NCBI GenBank assembly: GCA_963726085.1
Contig: CAVSAR010000001.1
Span: 1-64,000 of the forward strand
Length of the DNA stretch: 64,000 nucleotides
Direction: 5' to 3'
Origin: ZC4RG30 sp963726085
GTDB taxonomy: Bacteria; Pseudomonadota; Gammaproteobacteria; Steroidobacterales; Steroidobacteraceae
Shown here: positions 1-7,856 of the stretch, piece after piece
Numbering within the stretch: position 1 is the stretch's first letter
Layout of the letters: each line of letters starts with the position of its first letter
Program-made: the position numbers and the translations under genes
The notes under the pieces: generated by a model
The model's database searches: none
Seen by the model: only the letters and a program-made list of their open reading frames with translations
What the model was told of the DNA's origin: nothing

Positions 1-48
1 GCGGGCGTAACCCAATGACAGTTAAATACTTATAGTGAGACGACTTCT

Positions 49-71
49 CTTTGTACCCCCAAATGTTCCCC
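49..71. repeat. Left copy of an island direct repeat
   Basis: This 23-bp stretch matches 3493-3515 at 22 of 23 positions, same orientation. Both begin CTTTGTACCCCC and end GTTCCCC. The second copy lies upstream of the integrase, beside tRNA-Leu. The pair could be attachment-site or integrase arm-site sequence framing the accessory genes between them, or two copies of an integrase upstream repeat left by separate insertions. No copy of the tRNA-Leu 3' end is present at this left edge, so it is not shown to be the true attachment core. Confidence 0.5.
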
Positions 72-190
72 ACACGCTAAAGGATTACAGGGGGCGGCGC
101 GCTAACGGATCGGTTTCAGGGGCGCTAGATCACCTTCAACCATCGGGAGCTCGGGTCCACCCGAGAGAGTGGGGGTTTCGGACCGATGAT

Positions 191-464
191 TCATGCAACC
201 TCTAGGAGCGCCTTGGGGTGCTTGGCAGCGACCAGGAGCAATGTCCGGACCGCACCCGACGGAGCACGACGCCCCTGTTTCCAGTCCTGAAGTGTCCGGA
301 CGAGAGACTCCCAGAAGGGTCGCAGACTGCGCCTGCGACAGGCCCGTCCGGTCACGAATCCCCGATATGGAGGGGACGATCGTCTTTCGACCAGTCTCGC
401 CACGCCTGAGCTCCTTCAGTCCCTCAAGGGTCTCCAGACCAAGGTTGCGCTTACCAGGTGCCAT
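191..464 (-). pseudogene. HTH (XRE/HigA-like) antitoxin-type regulator, frameshifted
   Basis: Two overlapping frames together make one protein of about 90 residues. The first part, from the ATG at 464, contains the helix GLSQAQSATLLGVS. The second part, in another frame, continues as VRTLQDWKQGRRAPSGA and ends LLEVA. This is the usual sequence of small HigA/XRE antitoxins that follow RelE-type toxin genes. The span is 274 nt, 3n+1, so there is one extra base; the join is near 301-303. As given the gene would make only the N-terminal half. It lies 54 nt downstream of the toxin gene at 519-773 on the same strand and may once have regulated that module. Whether the shift is real or a sequencing error cannot be told from here. 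Confidence 0.7.
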
Positions 465-518
465 TCGATTTCCGCTTAATCTTCTTCAATACCGGCCCGG
501 GACTGCTGCAACGGTTTG

Positions 519-773
519 TTAGCCGACCAACTTGTCATAGTCGTTATGGGTACCGATGCAGAACCAGTGCACTCCGTCATCGACGGCCGTCCCAAGGACT
601 CTGTCCTTTTCACCCACTCGGGCCGACCACAATGGCCCGATTCTCTTGAAGTGCAGTGAGGGGTGGTGAGTGTTCTCTTTCAGCAGAGAGAAATTCTTGT
701 CGGCTATGGCCTGCACTTCCTCAGGTAGTGCCCGATAGAGGGCCCAAAAGGCGGCAGAGGCCGTGTGCTTCAA
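519..773 (-). CDS. RelE/ParE-family toxin of a type II toxin-antitoxin pair
   Basis: The gene encodes 84 residues. The N-terminus is helical (FWALYRALPEEVQAIADKNF). A strand-rich second half follows, RVGEKDRVLGTAVDDGVHWF and then GTHNDYDKLVG, which is the pattern of small RelE/ParE-superfamily toxins. Those toxins act as mRNA interferases or gyrase poisons; which activity applies here is not visible. The ATG overlaps the stop of the preceding antitoxin gene by 4 nt, so the two are translationally coupled in antitoxin-first order. The module lies in the accessory island and probably helps retain it. The family call rests on length, fold pattern and gene order. Confidence 0.65.
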   Translation of the reverse strand: MKHTASAAFWALYRALPEEVQAIADKNFSLLKENTHHPSLHFKRIGPLWSARVGEKDRVLGTAVDDGVHWFCIGTHNDYDKLVG

Positions 774-970
774 AGGGACTTGGACCGTCCGGCTGTGTAG
801 TCGGTCGTCGCTTCTGTCATGAGCTTGTCGAGCTTGCCTGCGCGTACGTCAGTGGCGATCTTTGCGTCCCAAGCTACCCAGTCTTGCTCCAAGACCCAGT
901 CACGCAGCTCAGAGAATTCGCCGGCGGAAAGCTCGCGAATCTGCTGCTCAATATGTTCAACCTTACGCAT
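770..970 (-). CDS. Small antitoxin partner of the adjacent RelE/ParE toxin
   Basis: The protein has 66 residues. The N-terminal half is predicted helical (IEQQIRELSAGEFSELRDWV). It is followed by the segment WDAKIATDVRAGKLDKLMTE and a short charged tail. This layout is common in antitoxins that precede RelE/ParE toxins: the amphipathic helices dimerise and the basic/acidic tail wraps the toxin. It has no obvious DNA-binding domain, so the operon may depend on another regulator, possibly the broken HTH gene at 191-464. The stop codon overlaps the toxin ATG by 4 nt. Confidence 0.65.
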   Translation of the reverse strand: MRKVEHIEQQIRELSAGEFSELRDWVLEQDWVAWDAKIATDVRAGKLDKLMTEATTDYTAGRSKSL

Positions 971-1075
971 GGCGGGTACCTCGACAGAGATTATACGCCG
1001 GGACTGCCGGCGGCGAAATTGGAGGCGTCTGAGCGATCCAGGACATAGGAGACTGTTACCTATCTCCCCGACCGC

Positions 1076-1465
1076 TCACCGCGCAAGCGCGTTATTGTCT
1101 CGATCAGAGTGTTGCGGCTGATTGGAGTATACGGTCTGACGCATCGTTATCCAGATTCGCTCGCGCTGATAGGGCTTTGCAGTTACATAGATGCCAAGGG
1201 CACCTAAGACCAATGCGGCGCCGAGCCCAATTAAAATCCCAAGTAGTTTGCGAGGCATGGACGTTTTCTCCAGTTCGTAGGTGACTCTTTCTCGGAGTGC
1301 AGCAAATGCGCACCCGATGGCCCATTGCAGCGCGGCCGGGCGAGACATGTAGTCCGCTTCATTTAGCATCGCCTCTGCCCATTCCTTTCGGCGGGCGGGA
1401 AGCATCCACGATACAAGCCGATAGGTAACAGGCGGCCTTTCGAATGTGTTCCTGCCCTGAGTCAT
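1076..1465 (-). CDS. Small single-pass membrane protein, PadR partner
   Basis: The protein has 129 residues from the ATG at 1465. The N-terminal part reads RLVSWMLPARRKEWAEAM and later ALQWAIGCAFAALRERV, a pattern found in small proteins encoded right after PadR-family regulators. One hydrophobic segment follows at about residues 75-95 (LLGILIGLGAALVLGALGIY), then a soluble tail. The ATG overlaps the stop codon of the upstream PadR gene by 1 nt, so the two form an operon. Its biochemical role is unknown. The assignment as the PadR partner is from gene order and the recognisable tryptophan/arginine-rich N-terminal pattern. Confidence 0.55.
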   Translation of the reverse strand: MTQGRNTFERPPVTYRLVSWMLPARRKEWAEAMLNEADYMSRPAALQWAIGCAFAALRERVTYELEKTSMPRKLLGILIGLGAALVLGALGIYVTAKPYQRERIWITMRQTVYSNQPQHSDRDNNALAR

Positions 1466-1775
1466 TAGACCCGCCCTGGCGAAGACAGGCGTCTTGTGGC
1501 GCTTGTCTGACTCAAATGCTCCTTTGCATATGCGACCCCGATTGCGGTCAGTCGATACAGCCTTCTGGGGCGGGCGACCCTGATGAGGTGATGGCTCCCA
1601 CTTCGAGTCAAGCATGCCCCTGTCGCTCAGACGCGAAAAGGATCGGATACAGCGCCCCCGACTTAAGCTTGGTCTGCTCTGATAGGTCGTATCCGTGGAG
1701 CCATTGGCCACGCTGGGCCAGCATTAAGCCAAGGAGACTTTTGGTTTGCGTGGAAGGTGATCTAAACTGCGGCAT
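1465..1775 (-). pseudogene. PadR-family transcriptional regulator, two frameshifts
   Basis: Joined across three frames the region reads as a PadR winged-helix repressor of about 103 residues. The segments are SLLGLMLAQRGQWLHGYDL, then SGALYPIL, then SRLSDRGMLDSKWE, then RRLYRLTAIGVAYAKEHL. The span is 311 nt (3n+2), which fits two single-base insertions. One sits in a run of four T (coding strand; 1636-1639) and the other in a run of four C (1567-1570). Both are homopolymers, so read error is a live explanation. PadR proteins usually repress their own operon, here with the membrane gene at 1076-1465. As read, the gene is not functional. Confidence 0.75.
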
Positions 1776-2002
1776 GTCATAAGTCTACATATATAGAGTA
1801 ACAGAGGCAAGCCCAGTCCGAGAGAACCCCGTCACACTAATTCGACACGCCTAACTAACTAAGTTGAGCGCGACGGCATGACGGCCATGACTTAGCACGG
1901 CGATCAGACTCATACCCCGCTATTCGCGCAGCACCCAGCGTCGTTGTGAAAGGCGGCGGCAATGCTGGCGAGAGCCAAGAGAAGAACTAAGGGCGCACTT
2001 GC

Positions 2003-2114
2003 GAGTTGCCGGTCGGGCTGCGCCCGTCCGGCAACTCATATCGGCGCTGCGCGCCGATCGTGCGGTCAGGGTGCGCGCTTACGCGCGCACCCTGACATTC
2101 GAACTAGGAGTTCG
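2003..2114. repeat. Cluster of four consecutive DNA hairpins
   Basis: The 425 bp between the PadR gene and the integrase stop hold no convincing gene, but they contain four adjacent inverted repeats. Hairpin 1 is 2003-2037, with a 10-bp outer and 5-bp inner stem separated by one T-T mismatch. Hairpin 2 is 2040-2058, a perfect 8-bp stem with loop TGC. Hairpin 3 is 2065-2096, a perfect 14-bp stem with loop TTAC. Hairpin 4 is 2100-2114, a perfect 6-bp stem with loop AGG. There is no T-run, so this is not a standard terminator. Possible roles are a transfer or single-strand replication origin, a REP-like element, or a structured RNA. Confidence 0.8.
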
Positions 2115-2200
2115 GAGCGTTAAGCCGGGAGCGCCTGATTGTCGGCGCTTCATTTCTGCAGACGAGACACATGGATCGCTGCCGTCGCTCGCGCGGGAAT

Positions 2201-3420
2201 CTATCCCGTCTTTTTGAGCATCACAACCTTATCGGTCTGACGCAGAGCCTCCAGATAGTTTGCCCATTTGTCCATTGCCTGCCGTCGCGCGTCGTCAAAC
2301 CGGGTTCGGTCATACGCCTTCTGCACTTCGCCGCGTTTGGCGTGGGCCAGCTGTGCTTCGAGTACGTCCGCATCGATGTTGAGTCGTTCACGGGCGACTG
2401 TTCTGAACATGCCTCTGAACCCGTGAGTGGCGTGCGCGCCTTGCAGGCCCTTGCTTCGCAACGCTGAGCTCAGGGCATCCCGATGCAGATGCGGTGTCTT
2501 CTGGCGCGCCAGGGGCGGGAATACGAACTGTCGTCCCTGGGTGTAGGCCAGCATGCCCCGTATAAGCTCTACAGCCTGCGGCGGCAGGGGAACCGCATGT
2601 GCGTGGCGGGTCTTCATCTTGCCGCCAGGAATGGACCAGGTGGCGTCGTCAAGATCGATCTCGGACCATTCCATTGCGGCGACCACGCCGGGACGCTGGG
2701 CGGTCAGCATTGCCACGATCAGTGCTGCGCGCGTAACCGGTACTGGATAGTCATGGACGATCTGGGTCACCTTGCGCACCATGGCGAGGTCAGTCGCGGC
2801 CGCAATATGGCCCTTCTCATGCCGAGGAACCGTGCCGCGAAGAGATAGCAGCCGACCGTCGTCGCGCAGCCCCTCAAGGATCGCGAAGTTCACGATTCCA
2901 CCCAGGTACTGTCTGGCTTTGGCGGCAAGGGTAGGGGCCTTTGCGCCGATCTCGGCCAGCGCGCGGGCGGCATCCTTGGTCGACAGGGTGGCGATCGACT
3001 GCCGCCGCAATAGAGGCGTCAGGTAGGCTTCAGTGACGTAAGCGGCTTTGCGGTATGTCGCCTCTGCCCAATCTTTGCGGCGCCAGGCGAGCCATGCCTG
3101 GGCAACCTTGGGGAAGCTGGATTCGGCATTGCGTCGAGCCGCATTGATCCGGTCCGCCTTGGGTTCGGCAGGATCTACTCCGCTGCGCAGATGCATCCGT
3201 GCTTCGGCTCGCCGGATTCTTGCCTCGGCCAGCGTCACCTCCGGATATACGCCAAGCGAGAGCGCTCGCTCCTTGCCCGCGTGGCGATATTGAGCCTCCA
3301 GTATTTGTAGCCACTGGGGTGAACGAACAGGAACAAACCACCGCCGTCGAAGTGCTTGCCTTCGCGTGCGTTCTTGATCGCAAGCGATGTAAGTGCACCG
3401 GTGTCCGAAAGCATCTTCAT
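2201..3420 (-). pseudogene. P4-type tyrosine integrase, frameshifted
   Basis: The N-terminus lies in one frame (ATG 3420 or 3414): LTSLAIKNAREGKHFDGGGL then YKYWRLN, the DUF4102 domain of P4-type integrases. The rest, in another frame, starts YRHAGKERALSLGVYPEVTL and runs through the core-binding and catalytic domains to 2201. The catalytic part shows the first Arg in MLTAQRPGVV, then HATHGFRGMFR (His-x-x-Arg) and a late AHAKRGEVQKAYDR segment with the Tyr. The span is 1220 nt (3n+2), so one base is missing near 3290. The gene lies next to the 3' end of tRNA-Leu, the usual target of this family, and is transcribed away from it. It is probably inactive as read. Confidence 0.85.
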
Positions 3421-3431
3421 ACCCCCTGCAA

Positions 3432-3515
3432 TGGGCACAAAAATCGACAAGGTCTTTGTACCCCCAAAAGTGGGCACAAAAAATGTTACTAGCTTTGTAC
3501 CCCCAATTGTTCCCC
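3432..3515. repeat. 39-bp tandem repeats upstream of the integrase
   Basis: TGGGCACAAAAA occurs at 3432 and 3471, and CTTTGTACCCCC at 3454 and 3493. Both pairs are spaced 39 bp, so two tandem units are present. The two words are also near-inverted copies of each other (TTTGTACCC against GGGCACAAA). A further copy of the second word lies at 49. Such iterated, partly palindromic sites next to an integrase start suggest binding sites for the integrase or its regulator. That role is inferred. Confidence 0.7.
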
Positions 3516-3630
3516 GACCAGGCCCAAGCTGTCCAAGGACGGTTTCAGACGCCTCTGGTGAAAAAGTGCTGGAAATATAGGGGTTTTCTGGACGTAGGCC
3601 GACGTAGTTGGATGTCGGCGGAAGGAGGGG

Positions 3631-3715
<85 letters not shown>

Positions 3716-3959
3716 ACAGGAGGGGCGGCGCAATTTACGCAGCGGGGCCGGCTAAGTCAACGAAACCATGCCCCGGGGCGCAGCCAGCGGCTAAACTCGC
3801 CGCAATTTCACCGCTCCCAAGGCCATTCCCCTGAAGAAGACCCGCTCCAAACACCCCTCCGGGCGCACCAAGCCCGGTGCCCCGCCGTCACGCCCGCGTC
3901 CGCCCCAGTTTGGTGGCCGGCGACCGGCCCACCAGGCACGCTCCGGGGCTTCGCGCACC

Positions 3960-5894
3960 GTGGTCGGAACGGTCAGCGCCCACCGCTCTGGATTCGGCTT
4001 CGTGAAGAGCGGGGAAATGACCGAGAGCATCTTCCTTCCGCCGCGCGAGATGACGCGCCTGATGCATGGGGACCTGGTCCGGGTGCAGGCATCGCAGGGT
4101 TCTGACGAGCGCTGGTCGGGCGCAGTGGTCGACGTGCTGGAACGCGGTGTGGCCGCGTTCCTTGGCACCATCAGCATCCAGGGGCGCAGCGCATCCGTGC
4201 AGTCAGCGGATCGCCGCTTGAGCCTGTACTGCATTGTCGCACCCGCCGATCTCAACGGCGCCCGCAACGGTGACTGGGTCATCGCCAGGGTGGTCAAGTA
4301 TCCGCTCGACGGGCAGGCCGGCACGGCACGCGTTGAACTGCTGCTGGATCCGGAGAAGCCGCTGACACTGGCGACCGAAGCGGCCATTGCCAAGCTTGGC
4401 CTGCCCAGGGACTTCTCCGCCGAGGCGGTCCGCGATGCGCAGTCCCACGGCAGCAGCGTGGACGCACGCGAGGCGGCGCGTCGCGTCGACCTGCGCGGCC
4501 TGCCGCTGGTGACCATTGATGGTGAGGACGCCAAGGACTTCGACGATGCGGTTTATGCCGAGGCGCAGGGCGACGGATTCCGGCTGATCGTTGCCATCGC
4601 CGATGTCAGCCATTACGTGCGCGAAGGCACGGCCCTGGATGCGGAAGCACAACAGCGCGGCACCTCGGTATATTTCCCGCAGCGCGTCGTGCCAATGCTG
4701 CCGCCGGTGCTTTCCGACGAGTTGTGCTCATTGCAGCCGCGCGTGGATCGGCTGTGCCTGACTGCGGACATGCAGGTGTCGCGCAGTGGCCAGCTACTGG
4801 CGGCGAAGTTCTATCCGGCGGTAATGCGCTCGGCGGCCCGACTGACCTACAACCAGGCCTATGCGGCCCTGTTCGAGGGACGCCCGGAGGCGCGCCAGAT
4901 GATCGGTCCGCTGGTCGAGCGCCTGCTGCCGCTGGTGGAGGTATATCGCGCCCTGCTCAAGGCGCGGCACAAGCGTGGCGCCCTGGAGTTCGACGCGCCG
5001 GAGCCCAAGTTCGTCATCAATGCCGCGCAGCAGATTACCGGTATCGATCTGCCCCTGCGCAATGACGCGCACAAGTTGATCGAGGAGTGCATGGTGCTGG
5101 CCAATGTCGCCACGGCACTGGAACTGGGCACGCGCGGCGTGCCGACGCTGTATCGGGTCCATGCAGAGCCGGATGCCCGCAAGCTGGATATCCTGGTGAC
5201 GACGCTGCGCGCGCTGGGCATCGGCGTGGAGTTTCCGCCCGAGATCAGCACGCGCGACTTGCAAAAGATCGCGCCGCGCATCAAGGATCCGGCGGCGCGC
5301 CCGTTCATTGAGACGCTGGTGGTGCGTTCGATGATGCAGGCGGTGTACCAGCCGGAGAACATCGGTCACTTCGGCCTGGCGCTGAAGCACTATGCGCATT
5401 TTACCTCGCCGATCCGCCGTTACCCGGACCTGGTCGTGCACCGCACGATCAAGGCCATGGTGTCGGCAAGCGACCCGGCCGGTCGACGCTACCTGCCCGC
5501 CGAGCTGGAGCAGATGGGTCAGCAGCTCACGCAATGCGAGAAGCGCGCCGACGAAGCCGATCGCTACGTGGACAGTTACCTCAAGTGCGTGTACCTGCGC
5601 GACCGGATCGGTCAGACCTTTGAAGGATTGATCACCGGAGTGGTGGACTTTGGCTGCTTCGTGCAGATCATCGAGGCGGCGGCCGATGGCCTGCTGCACA
5701 CGGATTCGCTGCGCGATGACGAGTACTTCAAGGACGAGGCCCTGCATGCCTGGGTGGGCACCCGCACGGGGCGCCGCCTGCAGCTGGGCAGCCACGTGCG
5801 CGTGATCGTCACGGCGGTCAATCCCGTCGAGGGACTGGTGGACCTGGACCTGGTGATCGAGCCGGAAACCGGCGGACGCAAGCGCAAGTCATGA
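3960..5894 (+). CDS. rnr: Ribonuclease R (3'-5' exoribonuclease)
   Basis: RNase R degrades structured RNA from the 3' end. From the GTG at 3960 the protein has 644 residues. It opens directly in the first cold-shock-like OB fold (VSAHRSGFGFVK), then a second OB fold. The RNB catalytic core has the metal-binding aspartates in IDGEDAKDFDDAVY near residue 187. An S1 domain closes the protein (TFEGLITGVVDFGCF near residue 555). The usual N-terminal HTH domain is absent. The frame stays open upstream to 3795 and encodes a Lys/Arg/Pro-rich tail, but it holds no ATG, GTG or TTG. The only in-frame alternatives there are ATT at 3825 or CTG at 3831, so the real start may be non-standard. The stop overlaps the rlmB ATG. 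Confidence 0.93.
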   Translation: MVGTVSAHRSGFGFVKSGEMTESIFLPPREMTRLMHGDLVRVQASQGSDERWSGAVVDVLERGVAAFLGTISIQGRSASVQSADRRLSLYCIVAPADLNGARNGDWVIARVVKYPLDGQAGTARVELLLDPEKPLTLATEAAIAKLGLPRDFSAEAVRDAQSHGSSVDAREAARRVDLRGLPLVTIDGEDAKDFDDAVYAEAQGDGFRLIVAIADVSHYVREGTALDAEAQQRGTSVYFPQRVVPMLPPVLSDELCSLQPRVDRLCLTADMQVSRSGQLLAAKFYPAVMRSAARLTYNQAYAALFEGRPEARQMIGPLVERLLPLVEVYRALLKARHKRGALEFDAPEPKFVINAAQQITGIDLPLRNDAHKLIEECMVLANVATALELGTRGVPTLYRVHAEPDARKLDILVTTLRALGIGVEFPPEISTRDLQKIAPRIKDPAARPFIETLVVRSMMQAVYQPENIGHFGLALKHYAHFTSPIRRYPDLVVHRTIKAMVSASDPAGRRYLPAELEQMGQQLTQCEKRADEADRYVDSYLKCVYLRDRIGQTFEGLITGVVDFGCFVQIIEAAADGLLHTDSLRDDEYFKDEALHAWVGTRTGRRLQLGSHVRVIVTAVNPVEGLVDLDLVIEPETGGRKRKS

Positions 5895-6634
5895 GCGCGG
5901 CATTGGTCTTTGGCGTCCATGCTGTGCGCAGCCTGTTGCTGCGCTCCGGGCCGCGGGTGCGCAAGCTTTTGGTGGACGCGCGGCGCGAGGATCCCAGGAT
6001 GCGCGAGCTGCTGCAGCTGGCAGAACAAGCCGGCATCAAGGCGGAGCGGGTGGAGGCAAAGTCGCTGGACTCGCGGGTGGGCAACGTGGTGCACCAGGGC
6101 GTGGTGGCCGAAGTGGATCCGCTGCCGCCCTGGCATGAGGACGAACTGGTCGCCGCCCTTGCCGCGCACAAGGACCCACTGGTATTGGTGCTGGACGGCG
6201 TGCAGGACCCGCACAACCTGGGCGCCTGCCTGCGCACGGCCGATGCCTGCGGCGCACTGGCCGTAGTGGTGCCCAAGGATCGCGCCGCCAGCCTTAATCC
6301 GACCGTGCGCAAGGTGGCCGCGGGTGCCGCCGATACCACTCCCATCGCGACGGTTACCAACCTGGCGCGCAGCCTCAAGCTGCTCAAGGAAGCCGGATTG
6401 TGGATAGTCGGTGCCGACATGGCCGGCGACAAACTGGCCTGGGAGGCCGACTTGCGTGGGCCTCTGGCCCTGGTGCTGGGCAGCGAGGGGGATGGGCTGC
6501 GGGACCTGACCCGCAGGACCTGCGACTTTCTGGTGCGCCTGCCGCAGGCCGGCAGCGTAGAGAGCCTCAATGTGTCGGTGGCCTGCGGGATGTTGCTCTA
6601 CGAGGCGCAGCGCCAGCGCGGCACCGCTCGGTAG
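5891..6634 (+). CDS. rlmB: 23S rRNA (guanosine-2251-2'-O)-methyltransferase
   Basis: RlmB methylates the ribose of G2251 in the 23S rRNA P loop, using S-adenosylmethionine. The 247-residue protein has the N-terminal rRNA-binding domain (VFGVHAVRSLL) and a C-terminal SPOUT knot. The three SPOUT motifs are visible: DPHNLGACLRTADA near 106, LVLGSEGDGL near 195 and GSVESLNVSVACGMLLYEAQ near 222. The length is normal for the family. The ATG overlaps the rnr stop by 4 nt. The rnr-rlmB operon order is widely conserved in Gammaproteobacteria. Confidence 0.96.
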   Translation: MSAALVFGVHAVRSLLLRSGPRVRKLLVDARREDPRMRELLQLAEQAGIKAERVEAKSLDSRVGNVVHQGVVAEVDPLPPWHEDELVAALAAHKDPLVLVLDGVQDPHNLGACLRTADACGALAVVVPKDRAASLNPTVRKVAAGAADTTPIATVTNLARSLKLLKEAGLWIVGADMAGDKLAWEADLRGPLALVLGSEGDGLRDLTRRTCDFLVRLPQAGSVESLNVSVACGMLLYEAQRQRGTAR

Positions 6635-6666
6635 TCCGGCGCCGATTCACCGGGCGTTAACCCATT

Positions 6667-6697
6667 GGCAATACCTTGCCTTGAAGAAGGTATTGCC
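6667..6697. repeat. Perfect 11-bp inverted repeat after rlmB
   Basis: GGCAATACCTT (6667-6677) and AAGGTATTGCC (6687-6697) are perfect inverted copies around a 9-nt loop. The RNA would fold into a stable hairpin 33 nt after the rlmB stop. There is no U-run behind it, so it is not a classical intrinsic terminator. It may stabilise the rnr-rlmB mRNA end or be a protein-binding palindrome. Confidence 0.7.
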
Positions 6698-6749
6698 GAA
6701 GTGGCACGTCTTACAGATCGCAGGGGTCGCGCTCACCGTATCGCCTGAC

Positions 6750-6783
6750 GTGTCACTGGCACGTCACGTGATAGGGCTATAAC
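6750..6783 (+). promoter_or_regulatory. Possible Pho box and -10 element
   Basis: GTGTCAC (6750-6756) and ACGTCAC (6761-6767) are 11 bp apart start to start, like the 7+4+7 architecture of the PhoB box (consensus CTGTCAT repeats). TATAAC follows at 6778-6783, 10 nt after the second half-site, as in Pho-regulon promoters. The start codon at 6792 would then be almost leaderless. An overlapping palindrome, TGACGTG (6746-6752) with CACGTCA, is an alternative operator reading. The match is partial, and the call leans on the downstream gene pair. Confidence 0.35.
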
Positions 6784-6791
6784 CGTCTCCT

Positions 6792-7793
6792 GTGCGAATG
6801 TTGATTGTCACGGATGCTTGGCTGCCACAGACCAACGGCGTGGTCAGCACGCTGCGACAGACCGTTGCGCAGTTATCGCGCAACGGTCATGTGGTGCGGC
6901 TGCTGACACCGCAGGGTTTACGGACCGTGCCGTGCCCGGGTTATCCGGAAATCCAGCTGGCCGTGGGCGTGCAGGCTGTGGTCCGCGCGCAGTTCGAGGC
7001 GTTTCGGCCCGAGGCGGTACACATCGCCACCGAGGGACCCCTGGGGCTGGCGGTGCGCGCACATTGTGTGGCGCAGGGGCTGCAGTTCACCACTTCGTAT
7101 CACACGCAGTTCCCGCAGTACCTGCGCAAGCGCCTGCCGGTGCCGCTGCGATTTTCCTATTCCCTGCTGCGCTGGTTCCACGGCGCCGGCGAACGTTGCA
7201 TGGTCAGCACTCCCTCGATGCACAACGAACTGCAAGGTCGCGGATTTCGCAACCTGGTGCGCTGGCGCCGCGGTGTGGACTCGCTGCTGTTTCGGCCGCG
7301 TGACAAGGCCTTCCTGCACCTGCCGCGGCCCATTGCCGCGTATGTGGGAAGGCTTTCAGTGGAGAAGAACATCGACGCCTTTCTGGGTATGGATTGGGAG
7401 GGCAGCAAGTTGGTGATCGGCGATGGGCCGGAGCGCCAGCGCCTGCAGGCCCGGCATCCGCAAGCGGTATTCGTGGGATTGCGGCACGGGGAGGACCTCG
7501 TGCTGCATCTGGCGGCGGCGGACGTGATGGTGTTTCCCAGCCTGACGGATACCTTTGGACTGGTGAATCTGGAGGCCATGGCCTGCGGGGTGCCGGTGGC
7601 TGCTTTTCCGGTGACCGGCCCAATCGACGTAATCGAAGACGGGGTAACCGGGGCCCTTGGCTGGGACCTGGCTGCCGCGTCGCGCAGGGCACTGCTGGCC
7701 AGGCCCGCGGACTGCCGTGCTCGGGCGCAGCGATTTGACTGGGTCAGCTGCACCCGCGAATTCGAGGTCAACCTCGTCCCCAGTGGCGTGTAA
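6792..7793 (+). CDS. GT4-family glycosyltransferase (Agt-like)
   Basis: This is a retaining GT-B glycosyltransferase of 333 residues. The N-terminal donor-side start is typical (LIVTDAWLPQTNGVVST). The C-terminal domain carries the GT4 signature around DTFGLVNLEAMACGVPVAAF, including the nucleotide-sugar-binding glutamate. The start is GTG at 6792; ATG at 6798 is also possible. It is followed 63 nt later by a calcineurin-like phosphoesterase. In several bacteria a GT4 enzyme (Agt) next to PlcP makes glycosyl-diacylglycerols that replace phospholipids under phosphate limitation. That role fits the pair and the possible Pho box upstream but is inferred; the sugar and acceptor are unknown. Confidence 0.8.
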   Translation: MRMLIVTDAWLPQTNGVVSTLRQTVAQLSRNGHVVRLLTPQGLRTVPCPGYPEIQLAVGVQAVVRAQFEAFRPEAVHIATEGPLGLAVRAHCVAQGLQFTTSYHTQFPQYLRKRLPVPLRFSYSLLRWFHGAGERCMVSTPSMHNELQGRGFRNLVRWRRGVDSLLFRPRDKAFLHLPRPIAAYVGRLSVEKNIDAFLGMDWEGSKLVIGDGPERQRLQARHPQAVFVGLRHGEDLVLHLAAADVMVFPSLTDTFGLVNLEAMACGVPVAAFPVTGPIDVIEDGVTGALGWDLAAASRRALLARPADCRARAQRFDWVSCTREFEVNLVPSGV

Positions 7794-7856
7794 CCCAAAG
7801 TTCTTTTGAAAGTAATGGGTTGGTAATGCCTCTTCACCAAAATTCTCATAACTTGG

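Noticed and set aside
1847..2133. Possible integron attC site (GCCTAAC near 1847 and GTTAAGC near 2119)
   Set aside because: The two core-like words are about 270 bp apart and the four separate hairpins between them do not form the single folded arm of an attC.
4794..5795. Long open frame on the minus strand opposite rnr
   Set aside because: RNase R is fully conserved on the plus strand; the antisense frame is open because of GC-rich codon bias and has no recognisable domain.
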